This document shows positions 32,200 through 43,710 of a stretch of DNA of 64,000 bases, in pieces. The stretch's first letter is position 1; every line of letters begins with the position of its first letter. The notes under the pieces were generated by a model. That model saw nothing but the letters and a program-made list of their open reading frames with translations, ran no database searches and had not been told where the DNA came from. The position numbers were made by a program, and so were the translations under genes. Source of the DNA: Rhabdophis nuchalis (lineage: Eukaryota > Chordata > Lepidosauria > Squamata > Natricidae); contig CM077647.1 in NCBI GenBank assembly GCA_039707465.1, positions 47,208,110 through 47,272,109 on the forward strand, read 5' to 3'.

Positions 32200-34768
32200 T
32201 GCAATACAATACAATACAATACAATAGCAGAGTTGGAAGGGACCTTGTAGGTCTTCTAGTCCAACCCCCTGCGTGGGCAGGAACCTTATACCATTTCAGA
32301 CAAATGGCTATCTAACATCTTTTTAAAGGTTGGGGCATTCACAACTTCTGGAGGCAAGCTGTTCCAGAGGTTAATTGTTCTTACTGTCAGGAAATTTCTC
32401 CTTAGTTCTAAGTTGCTTCTCTCCTTGATTAGTTTCCACCCATTGCTTCTTGTCCTGCCCCCAGGTGCCTTGGAGGATAGTTTGACTCCCTCTTCTTTGT
32501 GGCACCCTCTGAGATATCGGAACACTGCTATCATGTCTCCCCTGGTCCTTCTCTTCATCAAACTAGACATACCCAGCTCTGCAACCGTTCTTCATATGTT
32601 TTAGTCTCCAGTCCCCTAATCATCTTGGTTGCCCTTCTCTGCACTCTTTCCAGAGTCTCCACGTCTTTTCTACATTGTGGCGACCAAAACTGTATGCAGT
32701 ATTCCAAGTGTGGCCTTACCAAGGCACCATACAGTGGCATTAACACTTCACGTGATCTAGATTCTATCCCTCTGTTTATGCAGCCTAGAACTGTGTTGGC
32801 TTTTTGGGCAGCTGCTGCACACTGCTGGCTCATATTTAAATGGTTGTCCACTAGGATTCCAAGATCCCTCTCACAGTTGCTACTATTGAGCAAGGTACCA
32901 TCTATACTGTACTTGTGCATTTGGTTTTTCTTGCCTATATGTAGGACCTTACTTTTTTCACAATTGAATTTCATTTTATTAGATAGTGCCCAATGTTCAA
33001 GTTTGTCTAGATCCTTCTGTATCTTAAGCCTATCTTCTGGAGTGTTGGCTATTCCTGCCAGCTTGGTGTCGTCTGCGAATTTGATGAGTTCCCCATTTAT
33101 CCCCTCATCCAAATCGTTGATGAAGATGTTAAAGAGTACTGGGCCTAAAACAGAGCCTTGGGGGAGTCCACTGCATACTTCCTTCCATGTAGATGCAGTT
33201 CCATTGAAGACTACACGTTGAGTGCGGTTGGTCAGCCAGTTGCGAATCCATTTGGTGGTGGTGTTGTCTAACCCACAATTTTCTACTTTATCTAATAGTA
33301 GGTTATGGTCTACTTTATCAAATGCCTTACTGAAGTCCAGGTAAATTATATCAACAGCATTCCTCTGGTCCACTGATTTTGTCACTTTGTCAAAGAATGC
33401 AATTAGATTCGTCTGGCATGATCTGTTTTTGACAAACCCATGTTGGCTTTTGGCTATTACTTTGTTTGCTTCTAGGTGTTCACTTATTTGTTGTTTAATT
33501 ATCTTTTCCAGAATCTTTCCTGGTATTGAGGTCAGGCTGATGGGTCTATAGTTTCCTGGATCTGTTTTTTTTCCCTTTTTTGAAGATGGGAACCACATCA
33601 GCTCTTTTCCAGTCTTCTGGCAGTTCCCCGGTGCTCCAGGATCTCTGAAAGATATAGTTCAGTGGTTCTGAGATCTCGTCTGCCAGTTCCTTCAGAACCC
33701 TGGGGTGTAATCCATCCGGTCCTGGTGATTTGAACTGGTCCAGGGCAGACAGATGCTCACTTACCATTTTCTTCCCTATTTCAACTTGTGTTCCTAATCT
33801 GATTTTTGTGGTGCTGTTTTTGATTGGTTGGACTGTTTTATCCCTTTGTGTAAAGACAGATGCAAAAAAAAGAGTTAAATAGTTCTGCTTTCTCCCTGTT
33901 GCTTATCATCTTCTTGCCATTTTCTCCCAGCAGTGGACCAATTGTTTCCTTAACTTTTTTCTTATTTTTAACATGTTGGAAGAAGCTTTTTTTGTTATTT
34001 TTTACTTTTTTGGCAAGCCTTTCTTCATTGCGAGCCTTAGCTTTCCTCACTTCATCTTTACAGGCTCGGGCTATTTGCTGATATTTTGCCTTAGTTATGT
34101 CCCCCTTTTTCCACTTTTTATATTTATCCTTTTTGTCTTTCAATTTGTCAGAGAGTTCTTTATGCAGCCATGCTGGTTTCTTTTGGGAACTGTTATTTTT
34201 CTTCTTCATTGGTATTGCGCTGGACTGGGCTTTTATAATCTCATTTTTCAAAATTTCCCAAGCTTCTTGAGTTGTTTTCCCCTTGAGGATTCTCATCCAT
34301 GGAATCCTTCCCAAGCTCTCTCTGAGTTTATTGAAATTAGCTCTCTTAAAGTCTAAGACTCTAGTTTGACTTTGTTCAACTACTTTTGTTTGCATAATGT
34401 TGAATTCCAGTATTTCATGATCGCTTGCCCCCAAAGTTCCTGTAGCTTCTACACCTTCTATCATTTCCTCTCTGTTAGTGAGAATTAAGTCCAATATTGC
34501 TGATCCCCTTGTTCCCTTCTCTACCTTTAGGGAAACAAAGTTGTCTGCTAGGTTTGTTAGGAACCTGTTGGATCTTCCACTTGGTGCAGAGTTTGTTTCC
34601 CAATTGATGTCAGGGTAGTTAAAATCTCCCATTACTATTGTAGTGTGCTTCCTACATACCTTAGTTAGCTGGTTAGCAAAAAGTACATCCACTTCCTCTG
34701 CTTGGTTGAGTGGCCTGTAGTATAGACCTATGACAATATTATTCCCCCCCCAACCTTTAATATTGACC
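32200..34768 (-). mobile_element. CR1 LINE inserted in gypsy, minus strand
   Basis: About 2.57 kb, nearly identical to the plus-strand CR1 at 9.4-12.3 kb. The 3' end is a run of CAATA units (plus strand 32200-32226). The 5' end stops inside the endonuclease at a TTGGGTCAATATT-like point, where it joins a different LINE. Confidence 0.92.
32286..34768 (-). pseudogene. CR1 ORF2 copy, broken
   Basis: Reads from 34768 down to 32286. Endonuclease MGDFNYPDINW and SDHEILEF, and RT YLDFSKAFDKV, PQGSVLGPVLF and FADDTKLAG, are all present, so unlike the copy at 11.3 kb this one keeps the normal PQGS. Lesions include frameshifts near 33550 (A/G run), near 33840, near 32570 (loss at the RLQ(E)LGM position) and a small deletion near 32330. 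It is not expected to make a full protein. The apparent 350-aa frame 34890-33838 is a chimera whose first 40 residues come from a different LINE. Confidence 0.88.
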
Positions 34769-34770
34769 CA

Positions 34771-35066
34771 GGTGAGATCTTGACTAATAAGCACTCCCAA
34801 GAATTTAAAAGAGGAAACCCTCTCCACACAGCCCTCCTCGATATACAGTGGGGTAGGTTCCTCTCTGTGCTTCCAGAAATCTAGCACCATCTCCTTTGTC
34901 TCACTAGTATTTAGATGTAAGTTGTTTCTTGAGCATCATGCGGAGACCTTCTGGACTTCTTCCCTGTATGCTGATTCATCCCCTCCAGTTATGAGACCCA
35001 ATATTATTGTGTTCATCTGCAAATTTTATTATGATGTTGGATGGATCAGAGTATATGCAGACTATA
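34771..35066 (-). repeat. Rex1/L2-type LINE RT fragment fused to CR1
   Basis: On the minus strand it reads NIIIKFAD, then, in shifted frames, an ETKEMVLDF-like block, then PLYIEEGCVERVSSFKFLG and LISQDLTW. These blocks are typical of Rex1-like vertebrate LINE RTs and not of CR1. The segment ends abruptly at the CR1 junction and at gypsy sequence. Confidence 0.65.
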
Positions 35067-35300
35067 AGACTACTTAGAAGGAAAAACAGCATGGCTAGGT
35101 TGTGGCGGCAACTACGCAAGAGCAGCATGCAAATATAAAAACAACCATCTGCCAAAGGTGCAACAAAAAGGGACATTTAGCAAGTGTTGCGCCAGCCAAC
35201 CTGCAGGCCCAATAGGCTCCAGGACAGCACAACATAAACAGTAGACTCATGGAGAAGAATGTTTCACCACCTCCAATGGCACCTGCCAGGCAGACATTAG
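35067..35300 (+). pseudogene. Gypsy gag C-terminus, zinc-knuckle remnant
   Basis: In the frame starting at 35150 the translation is CQRCNKKGHLAS, i.e. C-x2-C-x4-H of a CCHC nucleocapsid knuckle. The final cysteine is lost (it reads Ala), probably through a one-base indel. Most of gag upstream is missing. Confidence 0.6.
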
Positions 35301-35329
35301 GCAAGCCAGCCTCACTTATTCAAAGAAAA

Positions 35330-35703
35330 TCCAAGTCACCATCATGATTGAGTGTCCCCTTGTCACATGGAGGTGGATACTAGGTCATCTATGACAATCA
35401 TTTCCTGGAACACAATTAGGTGCCTAGACTTGCCAGCTGAAATGTTATCACCGTCACTTGCGAGACTACCAAGGGAACCACATCCCTGTCATTGAAAACG
35501 AAACCTTCCAAATCTCATTCAAGAACTTTGTGGGACCACTACAGCTGATCATAGTGGATGGCTCTCTACCAAGTCTTTTGGGACTGGACTGGTTTTCCTC
35601 TCTGGGTCTGGGAATTATTGGCATCAATTCCACCAGTGACTCAAATAGTGAGACCCTGATCTGGGATTTCACTGATGTCTTCGAAGGAGACCTGAGCAAG
35701 TAG
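35330..35703 (+). pseudogene. Gypsy aspartic protease remnant
   Basis: VDTRSSMTIISW at about 35373 corresponds to the protease active site DTG/SS with the Gly changed to Arg. LLGLDWFSSLGL at about 35577 is the conserved flap-distal block, in another frame. A further frameshift therefore separates the two, and the sequence ends in a stop at 35701. Confidence 0.7.
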
Positions 35704-35820
35704 AAGGATACACCCATATCATTCATTCTTGTCCCCCAGATCGCACCAATACAAATGAAGCCATGCAGGGTGCCATTTGCATGGCGCCCAAAGGTGGATG
35801 CACAACTAGACAAACTGATA

Positions 35821-38307
35821 CGAATACGAATACGAATGAATATTTATTTGTATAACCGCGTCCTCTCCCCTAGGGGACTCGGAGCGGTGTACAGGGAGAA
35901 AATTAAAACAGCATAAAATATATACATAAATACACTAAAAACAAATTAAATTTAACTATCCCTGCACTAAAATTCCCATTTAAAATTAACAATCCCTGAT
36001 CCCTGGGTAGAGACTAACCTAGGCCGGCCAAGCAGAAAAAAATGAGTTTTTAATTTCTGACGGAAGGAGCGGAGGTCCGTAGTTGTTCTAAAGTCAGGGG
36101 GAAGGTCGTTCCAGAGGGCTGGGCCCGCCACAGAGAAGGCCCTTCCCCTGGGCGTCGCCCGCTGACAAAGTCTAGTGGACGGCACCCGGAGAAGTCCCTC
36201 TCTGTGGGAGCGAATCGGCCGTGAGGATGTATGAGGCAGAATCCGATCCCGCAGCTAGCTAGGTCCCGAGCCATGGAGCGCTTTAAAGATGAGAACTAAC
36301 ACCTTGAAGCGCACCCGAAAGACGACAGGTAGCCAGTGCAGCTCGCGCAAGAGCGGTGTTACATGGGTATACCTTGCGGTACCCATTATTGCTCGCGCGG
36401 CTGCATTCTGGACCAGCTGAAGTCTTCGGGTGCACCTCAAGGGGAGCCCCATGTAAAGAGAGTTACAATAGTCCAGTCGGGATGACAAGAGAGCATGAGT
36501 GACTGTGCGAAGGGCATCCCGATCCAATAGGGGGCGCAACTGGCGAACCAGGCGAACCTGGTAAAACTCCCTCCTGGCCACGGCTGTCATTTGATCTTCC
36601 ATGGACAGCCGGGCATCCAGGAGGACACCCAAGTTGCGCACCCCATCCACTGGGGCAAGATGTTCGCCCCCAATGGCCAGCAATGGAATCAACTGGTTGA
36701 ATCGGGCAGCCGGAAACCACAGCCACTCGGTCTTGGTTGGGTTGAGCCTGAGTCCGTTTCTTCCCATCCAGATGCGTACGGCTTCCAGGCACTGGCACAT
36801 CACCGCTACGGCATCGTTGGGGTGGTTTGGGGTAGATATATACAGCTGAGTATCATCAGGGTAGAGATGGTACTCTACCCCAAAACCACGGATGATCTCA
36901 CCCAGCGGCTTCATATATGTGTTAAACAGGAGAGGCGAGAGGACCGACCCCTGAGGCACCCCACATGTGAGGGGTCTCGGGGTCGACCTCTGCTCCCCTG
37001 TCAACACAAATTGCGATTGGCCAGAGAGGTAGGAGGAGAACCACCGTAAAACGGTGCCTCCCACCCCCAACCCCCCCAGCCGATGCAATAGGATACCATG
37101 GTCGATGGTATCAAAAGCCACCGAGAGGTCTAATAGGACCAGGATGGAGGAACAACCCCCATCTCTGGCCCTCCAGAGATCATCGACCAACGCGACCAAT
37201 GCCTTCTCGGTGCTATGCCCGGGCCGAAAGCCGGACTGGCGCGGGTCTAGATAATCAACTTCCTCCAGGTGATGGGGAAACTGTTGTGCCACCACACTCT
37301 CAACAACCTTCGCCAAAAAGGGAAGGTTGGAGACTGGACGATTGTTGGTTAAAAGAGCTGGATCCAAAGAGGGCTTCTTAAGGAGGGGCCTCACCATAGC
37401 CTCTTTTAGGGAAGCAGGCAAGGAACCCTCACTTAAGGATGCGTTGACAACCTCTTGGAGCCAGCCTCGTGTCACCTCCCAGGATGCCAGTACAAGCCAG
37501 GAGGGGCACGGGTCCAATAAACATGTGGTGGCTCGCAGTCGTCCACGTAACCTGTCCATATCCTCGGAAGTAACGGAGTCAAACTCCTCCCAAACAAGAT
37601 CTGTCTCGTGGCATCCCACTGGGCCATCAATGGGGGCTAACTCGTTCTGTATCTGAGCGATTTTCTCCTGCAGAAAAGTCACAAATTCCTCTGCTCTACC
37701 CTGTAGCGGAGCTTCCCGCACCCTCTGTTGAAGGAGGGAGCGGGTCACCCTAAACAGGGCAGCAGGGCGGTTTTCTGCGGATGCTATGAGGGTGGCACAA
37801 TGGTGATGTTTGGCCACTCTCAGCGCCACAATGTAAGTCCGTAAATGGGCTCTTACCTGTGTCCGGTCAGATTCAGAACGGGTAGACCTCCATCTTCTCT
37901 CTAGGCATCTCTTGTGGCGTTTCATCACCCTTAGCTCCTCGGTAAACCAAGGAGCCAGGGAGGCTCGCCGCCATAAGAGAGGCCGCAAGGGCGCGACCCG
38001 ATCCAAGGCTCCCGTGGTCGCAGTATTCCATGCGGCCACGAGGTCCTCCATCGGGGCGCGGGTCAGGGGTACAGGAAGTGGCCCAAGCGCCGTCTGGAAC
38101 CCATCAGGGTCCATCAGGCGCTTGGGGCGGAACCAAATTGGTGACTCAGGTTCCGCCTCCCCGCGGTGAGGGGCAGCGGTTGGAAAGTCGAGCCGGAGAA
38201 GTGAGTGGTCTGTCCATGACAAGGGCGTGATGACTATATCCCCTATACCCAGATCACTCTTCCATTGGCCTGAGACAAAGATGAAATCCGGTGTATGTCC
38301 ACCCTCG
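35821..38307 (-). mobile_element. L2-like LINE inserted in gypsy RT, minus strand
   Basis: A 5'-truncated 2.49-kb LINE. On the plus strand it starts with CGAATA repeats (the tail complement) and GTATAACCGCGTCCTCTCCC. The gypsy frame breaks at CTGATA (35815-35820) and resumes at TGATAGCTCAGG (38308), suggesting a short TGATA TSD. Other copies of the family are at 44023-44371 and 46398-47533. Confidence 0.9.
35967..38222 (-). pseudogene. L2-like LINE ORF2 (reverse transcriptase), two frames
   Basis: The main frame, 38222-36255, is 655 aa. It begins in the endonuclease C-terminus (SWTDHSLLRLDF) and carries RT motifs: LLDLSVAFDTIDH, CGVPQGSVLSPLLFN, YPDDTQLY (normally YADDTQLY, so Ala to Pro next to the catalytic aspartates) and LRLNPTKTEWLWF. 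A small CTAG duplication near 36250 stops the frame after KALHGSGPS; the conserved C-terminus (GRAFSVAGPALWNDLP) continues at 36185-35967. The element encodes an enzyme for target-primed reverse transcription but this copy is dead. Confidence 0.9.
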
Positions 38308-38873
38308 TGATAGCTCAGGGGATCTTGGAGCCAGTCAACAATGCCAAATGGAAGACCCCAATTGTGATTCCTGTGAACCTGGACAGCTCAGTCTGTATCT
38401 GCACGGACTATAAATGCACCCTCAACAAGGCACTGCAACAAAACGCATACCCAACGACATTAATTCAACACCAGCTGCACTCTTGGGGTGAAGGAAAAAT
38501 ATTTGCCAAAATGGACCTCACACAACCCTATCAACAATTTCCAATTGATGATGCCCCAGCTGAAGTCCAGACAATCATGATCCATCAAGGAGCCTTTAGA
38601 TGCCATCGGTTGCAGTTTGGAGTGAGCGTGGCACCAGGACTTTTTCAGAGTCTAGTGGAATGCCTTTTGCAAGGCATCTTTGGCATAGTCCCCTATTTTG
38701 ATGATATATTGATATCTGCAACTGACAACACACAACTCCTCAACCAACTGAGAGCGATGCTCACCAGATTCCAGGAGGTGGACTTCAAAGTAAAAAGGGA
38801 CGAATGCAAAATAGCTGTCAAACAAGTGGAATTCCTAGGCTACCTTATTGATGTCTCAAGATTACACCCTACA
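38308..38873 (+). pseudogene. Gypsy reverse transcriptase core
   Basis: In one open frame: LAQGILEPV-type entry, IPVNLDSSVCICTDYKCTLN, FAKMDLTQPYQQFPI with the first catalytic Asp, then YFDDILIS at about 38694 with the YxDD pair, and VEFLGYLI. The upstream RT residues lie before the L2 insertion at 35755-35820. An ORF1-only element interrupts the thumb region at 38874, and the open frame runs on into that element's 5' UTR to 39227, an artefact. Confidence 0.88.
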
Positions 38874-40890
38874 GGGCTTCCTGTTCCGGTTTCTGGCGGC
38901 GTCGGACGAGTCCTGGGACTCGTCCGCCGTTTTGTTCTTTTTTCTGCCCCAAACGGGGCGGGGTGCCCCTTTTTTGGGGGGACCCTCCGTAGGACCGGCT
39001 TGCCTGGACCTGTTCAGCCTGGTGGTGGCCGGGGAAGGGTCCTTGTCTTCGGTCTAGGTGGAAGAAGACATGCTGCGGGGGGCTTGGTTCCCTTCGCCAA
39101 CGGAGGACAGCAAATCATAATTGATTTGGAGAGAATGGGAGCGTTCGGGCCGGATGGCTTTGCCGGGGCTTTTGCGGCAAGGTGGAGAGTAAGTGACTTT
39201 AACTTTTTTGCTGGCGGCTTTGAGTGAGAGAAATGTGGAGGGGGGTGTTTGTTAAAAAACCCCTCGGATTTATAACAGCGGCGTTCAGAAATGGCTCCTC
39301 GAATGTGAGGGAGCGGAAATTTCTCATCCGGACTTTTGCGGAACAAGTGAAAGTCCTTCGCGGCTTGTTTCTATACAATGTATCTAAGCCCGGCTTTACT
39401 GGAACAATTTTCTTTGTTACTTTCTCCTGCTGGCTGCCAGATTTGGTGGTGGAAGATGGCTGCCCTTTGTTCCTAAATGACTATTTTTTATGGAAAATTA
39501 CCAACATCTCTTTGTGACCTGGACTGTCACTCTCCACCAATGGAGGATTTTTTTGATTAATTGATTCCTTCCCTGGAGTGCCTTCTTTGTCTTCATAATT
39601 GATAGTGAAAATTGCTTTTCTCTCTGGATCTTATAACTTTTTACAATTTTGATTTGAACTTTGTTCTCTGGACTTGCTCCAGCAGCCGCACCCAAAAAAA
39701 CACCATCTTAGTGGCACTGATTTAAACAGCTCACCATGGCTTCAAAAAAACAACCAGAAAATCCAGGATTGGAAGAAAGAATGACAGCTATGGAAGCAGT
39801 GTTACACTCCTTGGTGTTGGAAATTAAAGAACTTAGAAAAGATCATTGCAGCTCTAAACTTGAACTTTTGGAAACACATAAAAATTGATGCAGAATACAC
39901 AGAAGACCGAGGAGCTGGAAGTGGGGCTGGCTGGGGCAAAGGGGGAACTTAAAAATATTAATACTGAAATTGGAGATTTGTCTGGTCATATGTCTAGGAT
40001 GGATTTTGAGAGGATGTCATATTTTTTAAGATTTCAGAATATTTCTGAGGAATCTGGTGAATGCCTTCCTGATCTCATGAGTACAATTTTAGCAGACTAT
40101 TTACACAAGCCTAAAGATGAGATCAGGGGGGACATTGACCTAGTCTACAGAATAAATTCAGCATATGCCAGGATAAATGAAGTACCCAGAGAGATACATA
40201 TTAAATTTGTTAGAAGGTCAACTAGGGAGGGAATCTTGAAGGCGCAGAGAGAGGGTCCGTTAATTTATCAACAAAAGGAAATCGCTATCTTGAAGCAGAT
40301 CCCAAAAAAGATTAGAGAGGTGAGGAGGAAGTATTCCTTCTTATCTAAAAAATTATTTTAACACGGGATTTGGTTTAAGTGGGCGATGCCAGAAGGGATG
40401 TTGGTGTTCTGGGAAGGAGGAAGAGTAAGGATTAAAACAGTTGCTGAGGCGGAAGCCTTTTTTAAAAAAACATTTCTCTACCCTGGGGGAAGATCCAGGA
40501 GGGGCAGAGGGGGCCACGGCCCCGCCCACTGGGGGCCAGGGAGGAGAACAAGAAGACACAATTGCCAAGAGACTTAGATCTAAAAAATGACTTTTCTCTT
40601 TTATTAATACAGTATAACTTTTATCTGGATGTTTGTACACGACTGCCAGCATAGAATTTAGAATTTATGATGTATGCATTTATTTTCAAATGCATACATG
40701 CTATTTATTTGTAGTATTATCGAAAAATGTAATACCAATGTCTTGTTAACTAGCCCTGGAGGGGCCAACAATCTCGACGTGAAAGTTCTCAAAATATTTT
40801 TGTACTTCACCTTACCCTACTCTACCTTTAAAAATTTGTAAAAACCAATAAAACTTTTGCAATTAAAAAAAAAAAAGATTACACCCTACA
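38859..40890 (+). mobile_element. ORF1-only L1-like retrotransposon, copy 2, with TSD
   Basis: The TSD AGATTACACCCTACA lies at 38859-38873 and 40876-40890, interrupting the gypsy RT codons. The body is about 38874-40875, 2.0 kb. The 5' UTR of about 862 bp shares motifs with copy 1 (TTCTGCCCC, then GGGG, then CCCCTTTTTTGGGGG; CATGCTGCGGGGGG). The 3' end is AAAACCAATAAAACTTTTGC then poly(A). Length, order and termini equal copy 1. Confidence 0.92.
39736..40590 (+). pseudogene. L1 ORF1p-like gene, copy 2, broken
   Basis: Starts ATG at 39736 in ACCATGG context (MASKKQPENPGLEERM). A frameshift near 39880 interrupts the coiled coil. The RRM part 39885-40361 is open and closely matches copy 1 (ECLPDLMSTILADYL, AYARINEVPREIH). 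A stop codon at 40359-40361 replaces the Asp before HGIWFKW, and a poly-A indel near 40470 shifts the tail. The original stop is TGA at 40588-40590. Confidence 0.88.
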
Positions 40891-41068
40891 AAGGCAAATG
40901 TCCAAGCTGTACAGAAAGGTTCTACACCAAAAAACAAAACGGAATTACAGGCTTTTTTGGGACTACTAAATTTTTACATAGCAGAGCCTCTGCACAGACT
41001 GCTAGACAAAAAACGTCTATTTCCTAGAGCCAAAAAGAAGCTATTGCGTTTTCCGCCATCAAGGACTT
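40891..41068 (+). pseudogene. Gypsy RT/connection remnant
   Basis: Reads TELQAFLGLLNFY, then a deletion, then EPLHRLLDK: the thumb/connection region between RT and RNase H. It ends at the third ORF1-only insertion. Confidence 0.75.
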
Positions 41069-42908
41069 TTTTTTTAATGCAAAAAAAGTTTTATTTGTTT
41101 TAACATTTTTTTTTTTTTACAAGGAAAAGGTATATAGGGTGTAAAATAACATTTTAGAGGCATCCATATCGGAGGTGCAGGCCGCCTCCAAGGCTTCATA
41201 CAAAGATTAATTATTTTTCCATTTAAGGTGGCAGGAGTTACATATGTATCATTTCATAAAATTCATGCATTCAATACATTGTTTCTACAAAACATCCGAA
41301 AGAAAAAGTTACAGTATATTAAAGGAAATCATTTTTGTAATCTGAGTCTTGTAAATATTGTATCCTCATCCTCCCTCCCACCAGTGGGTGGTGCCATCCC
41401 GTTCCCCCATTTTCTTCCTCCAGGATTGAGGCATATTATTTTTTTGAAAGAGAAAAAGGCTTGTGCCTCTTCAATTGTTTTAATTTTTACTCTCCCCCCC
41501 CCCTCCCAGAGCACCAACATTCCTTCAGACATCAACCATCCAAAGCAGGTCCCATTCTTATATAATAATTTTTTTTCAAATAAGAAGGAATAATTCCTTC
41601 TTATGTCTGGTATATTTTTCGAGACCTGTTTCAGACTGGCAAGTTCTTTTAACTCATATATCAATAGACGATTGCGCCGTGCTCTCGGGGTCTCATCCCT
41701 TGTCAGCCCTCTTACATGTTTAATATATATCTCACTGGATACATCATTTGTTCTGGCATATGCTAAATTGTAAAGCATTCTTTCAAAATCGATTTTAAAC
41801 ATACAGCCATCAAAATCTATTAATTCTTTTTGTGACTCCTTTATCTTTCCCCCCATCTCCACTACCCCCCCGTCACCCCTTCAATTTTTTGCTTGTTTCC
41901 CACTAGTGTCCCTTGCATCTCCAAAAGCTCAGATTTTGATCTTAACCTGTCCTTCCGAATCTCTGTTATTTCTTCCATTATGCTTTGGAGAATTCCCTCT
42001 ATTGATTGTAGCATTTCCATAGTGAGAGTTTTAAGTTCTTGACACTAATATGGCGTCCGCAGGGCGAGGAGCTCGTGAGGTCCAAGAAAAGGAAAAGTCA
42101 GTGTCCAAAGTTAAAAACAGTCCGCTTAAATTCCAGGGAGAAAAGGTTTTTATAATCAGTTCTGATATAAAAGAATATATTGGGAGAAACCCCAAAAGTC
42201 ACTTGCGTTGGTTTTTCAGTAAATTTTCCAAGCTTGTAACAGTAAAGGAATGTACATATTGAAAAGAGAAAGTTCTCAGCCGGAAATAAAGAAGCGCCAT
42301 GTTTCCCCGCCCTTTTGTGGTCAGGCAGAACTAGTGAAAGTCATTTCTCTTGCAGCAAAACTCAGATACAAAGTAACAACGGCTAATCCACATTCAATAG
42401 ACTTCCAGTTTCACTTATTCAAAATCGGATGTTGCTTTTTGCCTCTTCCCGAACCCGGGGAGGGTTTTAAAATAGCGCTTGATCTCAGGGGGGTTCTCTC
42501 TTTTCCAACCCCCCCCTCCATTCTTCTTTTCTTAAAAGAACTGAAGGCATCAAAATCTCAAAATCAACTCACAAACCACACAGCAGACCACAGAGCCTCA
42601 GTGCTTCCCGCAGCCCCGGATTTCAGCCCACTTCTTCATTTTCTGTTGTTCCGGTGCTCCATTGGCAAAAGCGACTCTTCCCCCCCCCCGCATTTTGTTC
42701 CCCAACTCCTGGGACGAGGCGGGTGCGACCCCCCCCCCCGACAGCTATCTGGGTAGGAGTCTCCCGCAAGCCATCTGTCTGGTTAGGGGGCTCTTTTGCA
42801 AAGCCCCCAAGCCCCCGAACGTGCCGCTGGAGAAATGAGTGGCGGACAAGTCAGAGACCCATCCGTTGCCTCCGGGAGCCGGAAGCAATCTCCCGCCATC
42901 AAGGACTT
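41053..42908 (-). mobile_element. ORF1-only L1-like retrotransposon, copy 3, minus strand, with TSD
   Basis: The 16-bp TSD CCGCCATCAAGGACTT lies at 41053-41068 and 42893-42908. The body is 41069-42892, about 1.82 kb. On the minus strand it starts with AGATTGCTTCCGGCTCCC, contains a GC-rich 5' UTR, a decayed ORF1 and a 3' end with AATAAAAC, then a T-run complement (poly A). It is more diverged than copies 1 and 2, so an older subfamily. Confidence 0.88.
41329..42020 (-). pseudogene. L1 ORF1p-like gene, copy 3, broken
   Basis: Starts near 42020 (MEMLQSIEGILQSIMEEI), shifts frame in a G-rich tract near 41860, then continues 41862-41329. FERM is followed directly by YNLAYARTNDVSSEIYIK, so about 45 residues of the RRM are missing compared with copy 1. 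The C-terminal domain (MSEGMLVLWEGGG, KTIEEAQAFF) is recognisable. Confidence 0.85.
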
Positions 42909-43310
42909 GTTATCATCGAACAGCATCCTGATTCAATATAATGAGAAACTATCACTAGTTCTCACCTGCAATGCCTCCCCATTCAGCATAGGACCAGTCC
43001 TAAGCCAAAAGTTCCAAATGCAAAAGACGCTCCAATCGCATTTTATTCATGAACTTTGTTGTGTGCTGAGCAAAATTAAATCAGCTGGACAAGGAAGCAT
43101 TGATTGCAGTTGCAGGAGTCAAACATTTCCACGAATATTTCTACGGCAAGCACGTCAATCTTGTGAAAGACCACAAGCCACTGCTAAGCCTATTCAGGGG
43201 GACCATCAGACACCACAAATCTTGTCACCTCAAATGATGCACTGGACTGTTGTTTTTTTTGACAGCCTATAACTACCAATTCATACATTGACAGGATAAG
43301 TTACTTAGCC
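42893..43310 (+). pseudogene. Gypsy RNase H remnant
   Basis: AIKDLLSSNSILIQY, then LVLTCNASPFSIGPVLSQ, corresponds to the gypsy RNase H start, where LxCDASPxGIGAVLSH is usual; the catalytic Asp has become Asn. Later pieces in other frames read ALIAVAGVKHFHEYFYG and VKDHKPLLSLF. Multiple frameshifts are present. Confidence 0.8.
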
Positions 43311-43710
43311 ATGCTGACACCCTCAGCCAGCCCACTCCCAAATTTTGTAGAAGACGTAGCCCCAGTTGTCCCCGTTCTCCTGATTGAAGAACTAACATCC
43401 AGTCCTATTACAGTGGCAGAAATAGCCAATCACCCAGTCATCACACAAGTACTCAACTGGGTGTGGAGGGGGTGGCCAGGGGCCAGTCAGAGCAGAGTTC
43501 ATGCCCTTCCATGCCTGGCAACATGAATATTTGTTGTGGGGAAATAGAATAATAATCCCATAGAAACTACAGAAACGTAGGAAGCCTTGCACATAGGCCA
43601 CCCAGGCATTGTAAAAATGAAGACATTCACCCACAGCTATGTTTGGTGGCCCAATCTGGACAAAGCAATTGCAGAGTGGGTTGCCTCTTGCCAGCCATGC
43701 TAAGAATTAA
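43311..43710 (+). pseudogene. Gypsy linker and integrase N-terminus
   Basis: After a linker, HIGHPGIVKMK, then YVWWPNLDKAIAEWVASCQPC, gives the HHCC zinc-finger region of integrase. It is interrupted immediately after CQPC by the LTR-like block. Confidence 0.75.

Noticed and set aside
33838..34890. 350-aa open frame as a novel protein
   Set aside because: It is a chimera of a Rex1-like RT fragment and a CR1 endonuclease joined at 34768-34771.
38295..39227. 310-aa gypsy protein with a glycine-rich tail
   Set aside because: The tail is the 5' UTR of the inserted ORF1-only element read through; the true gypsy frame ends at the insertion point.
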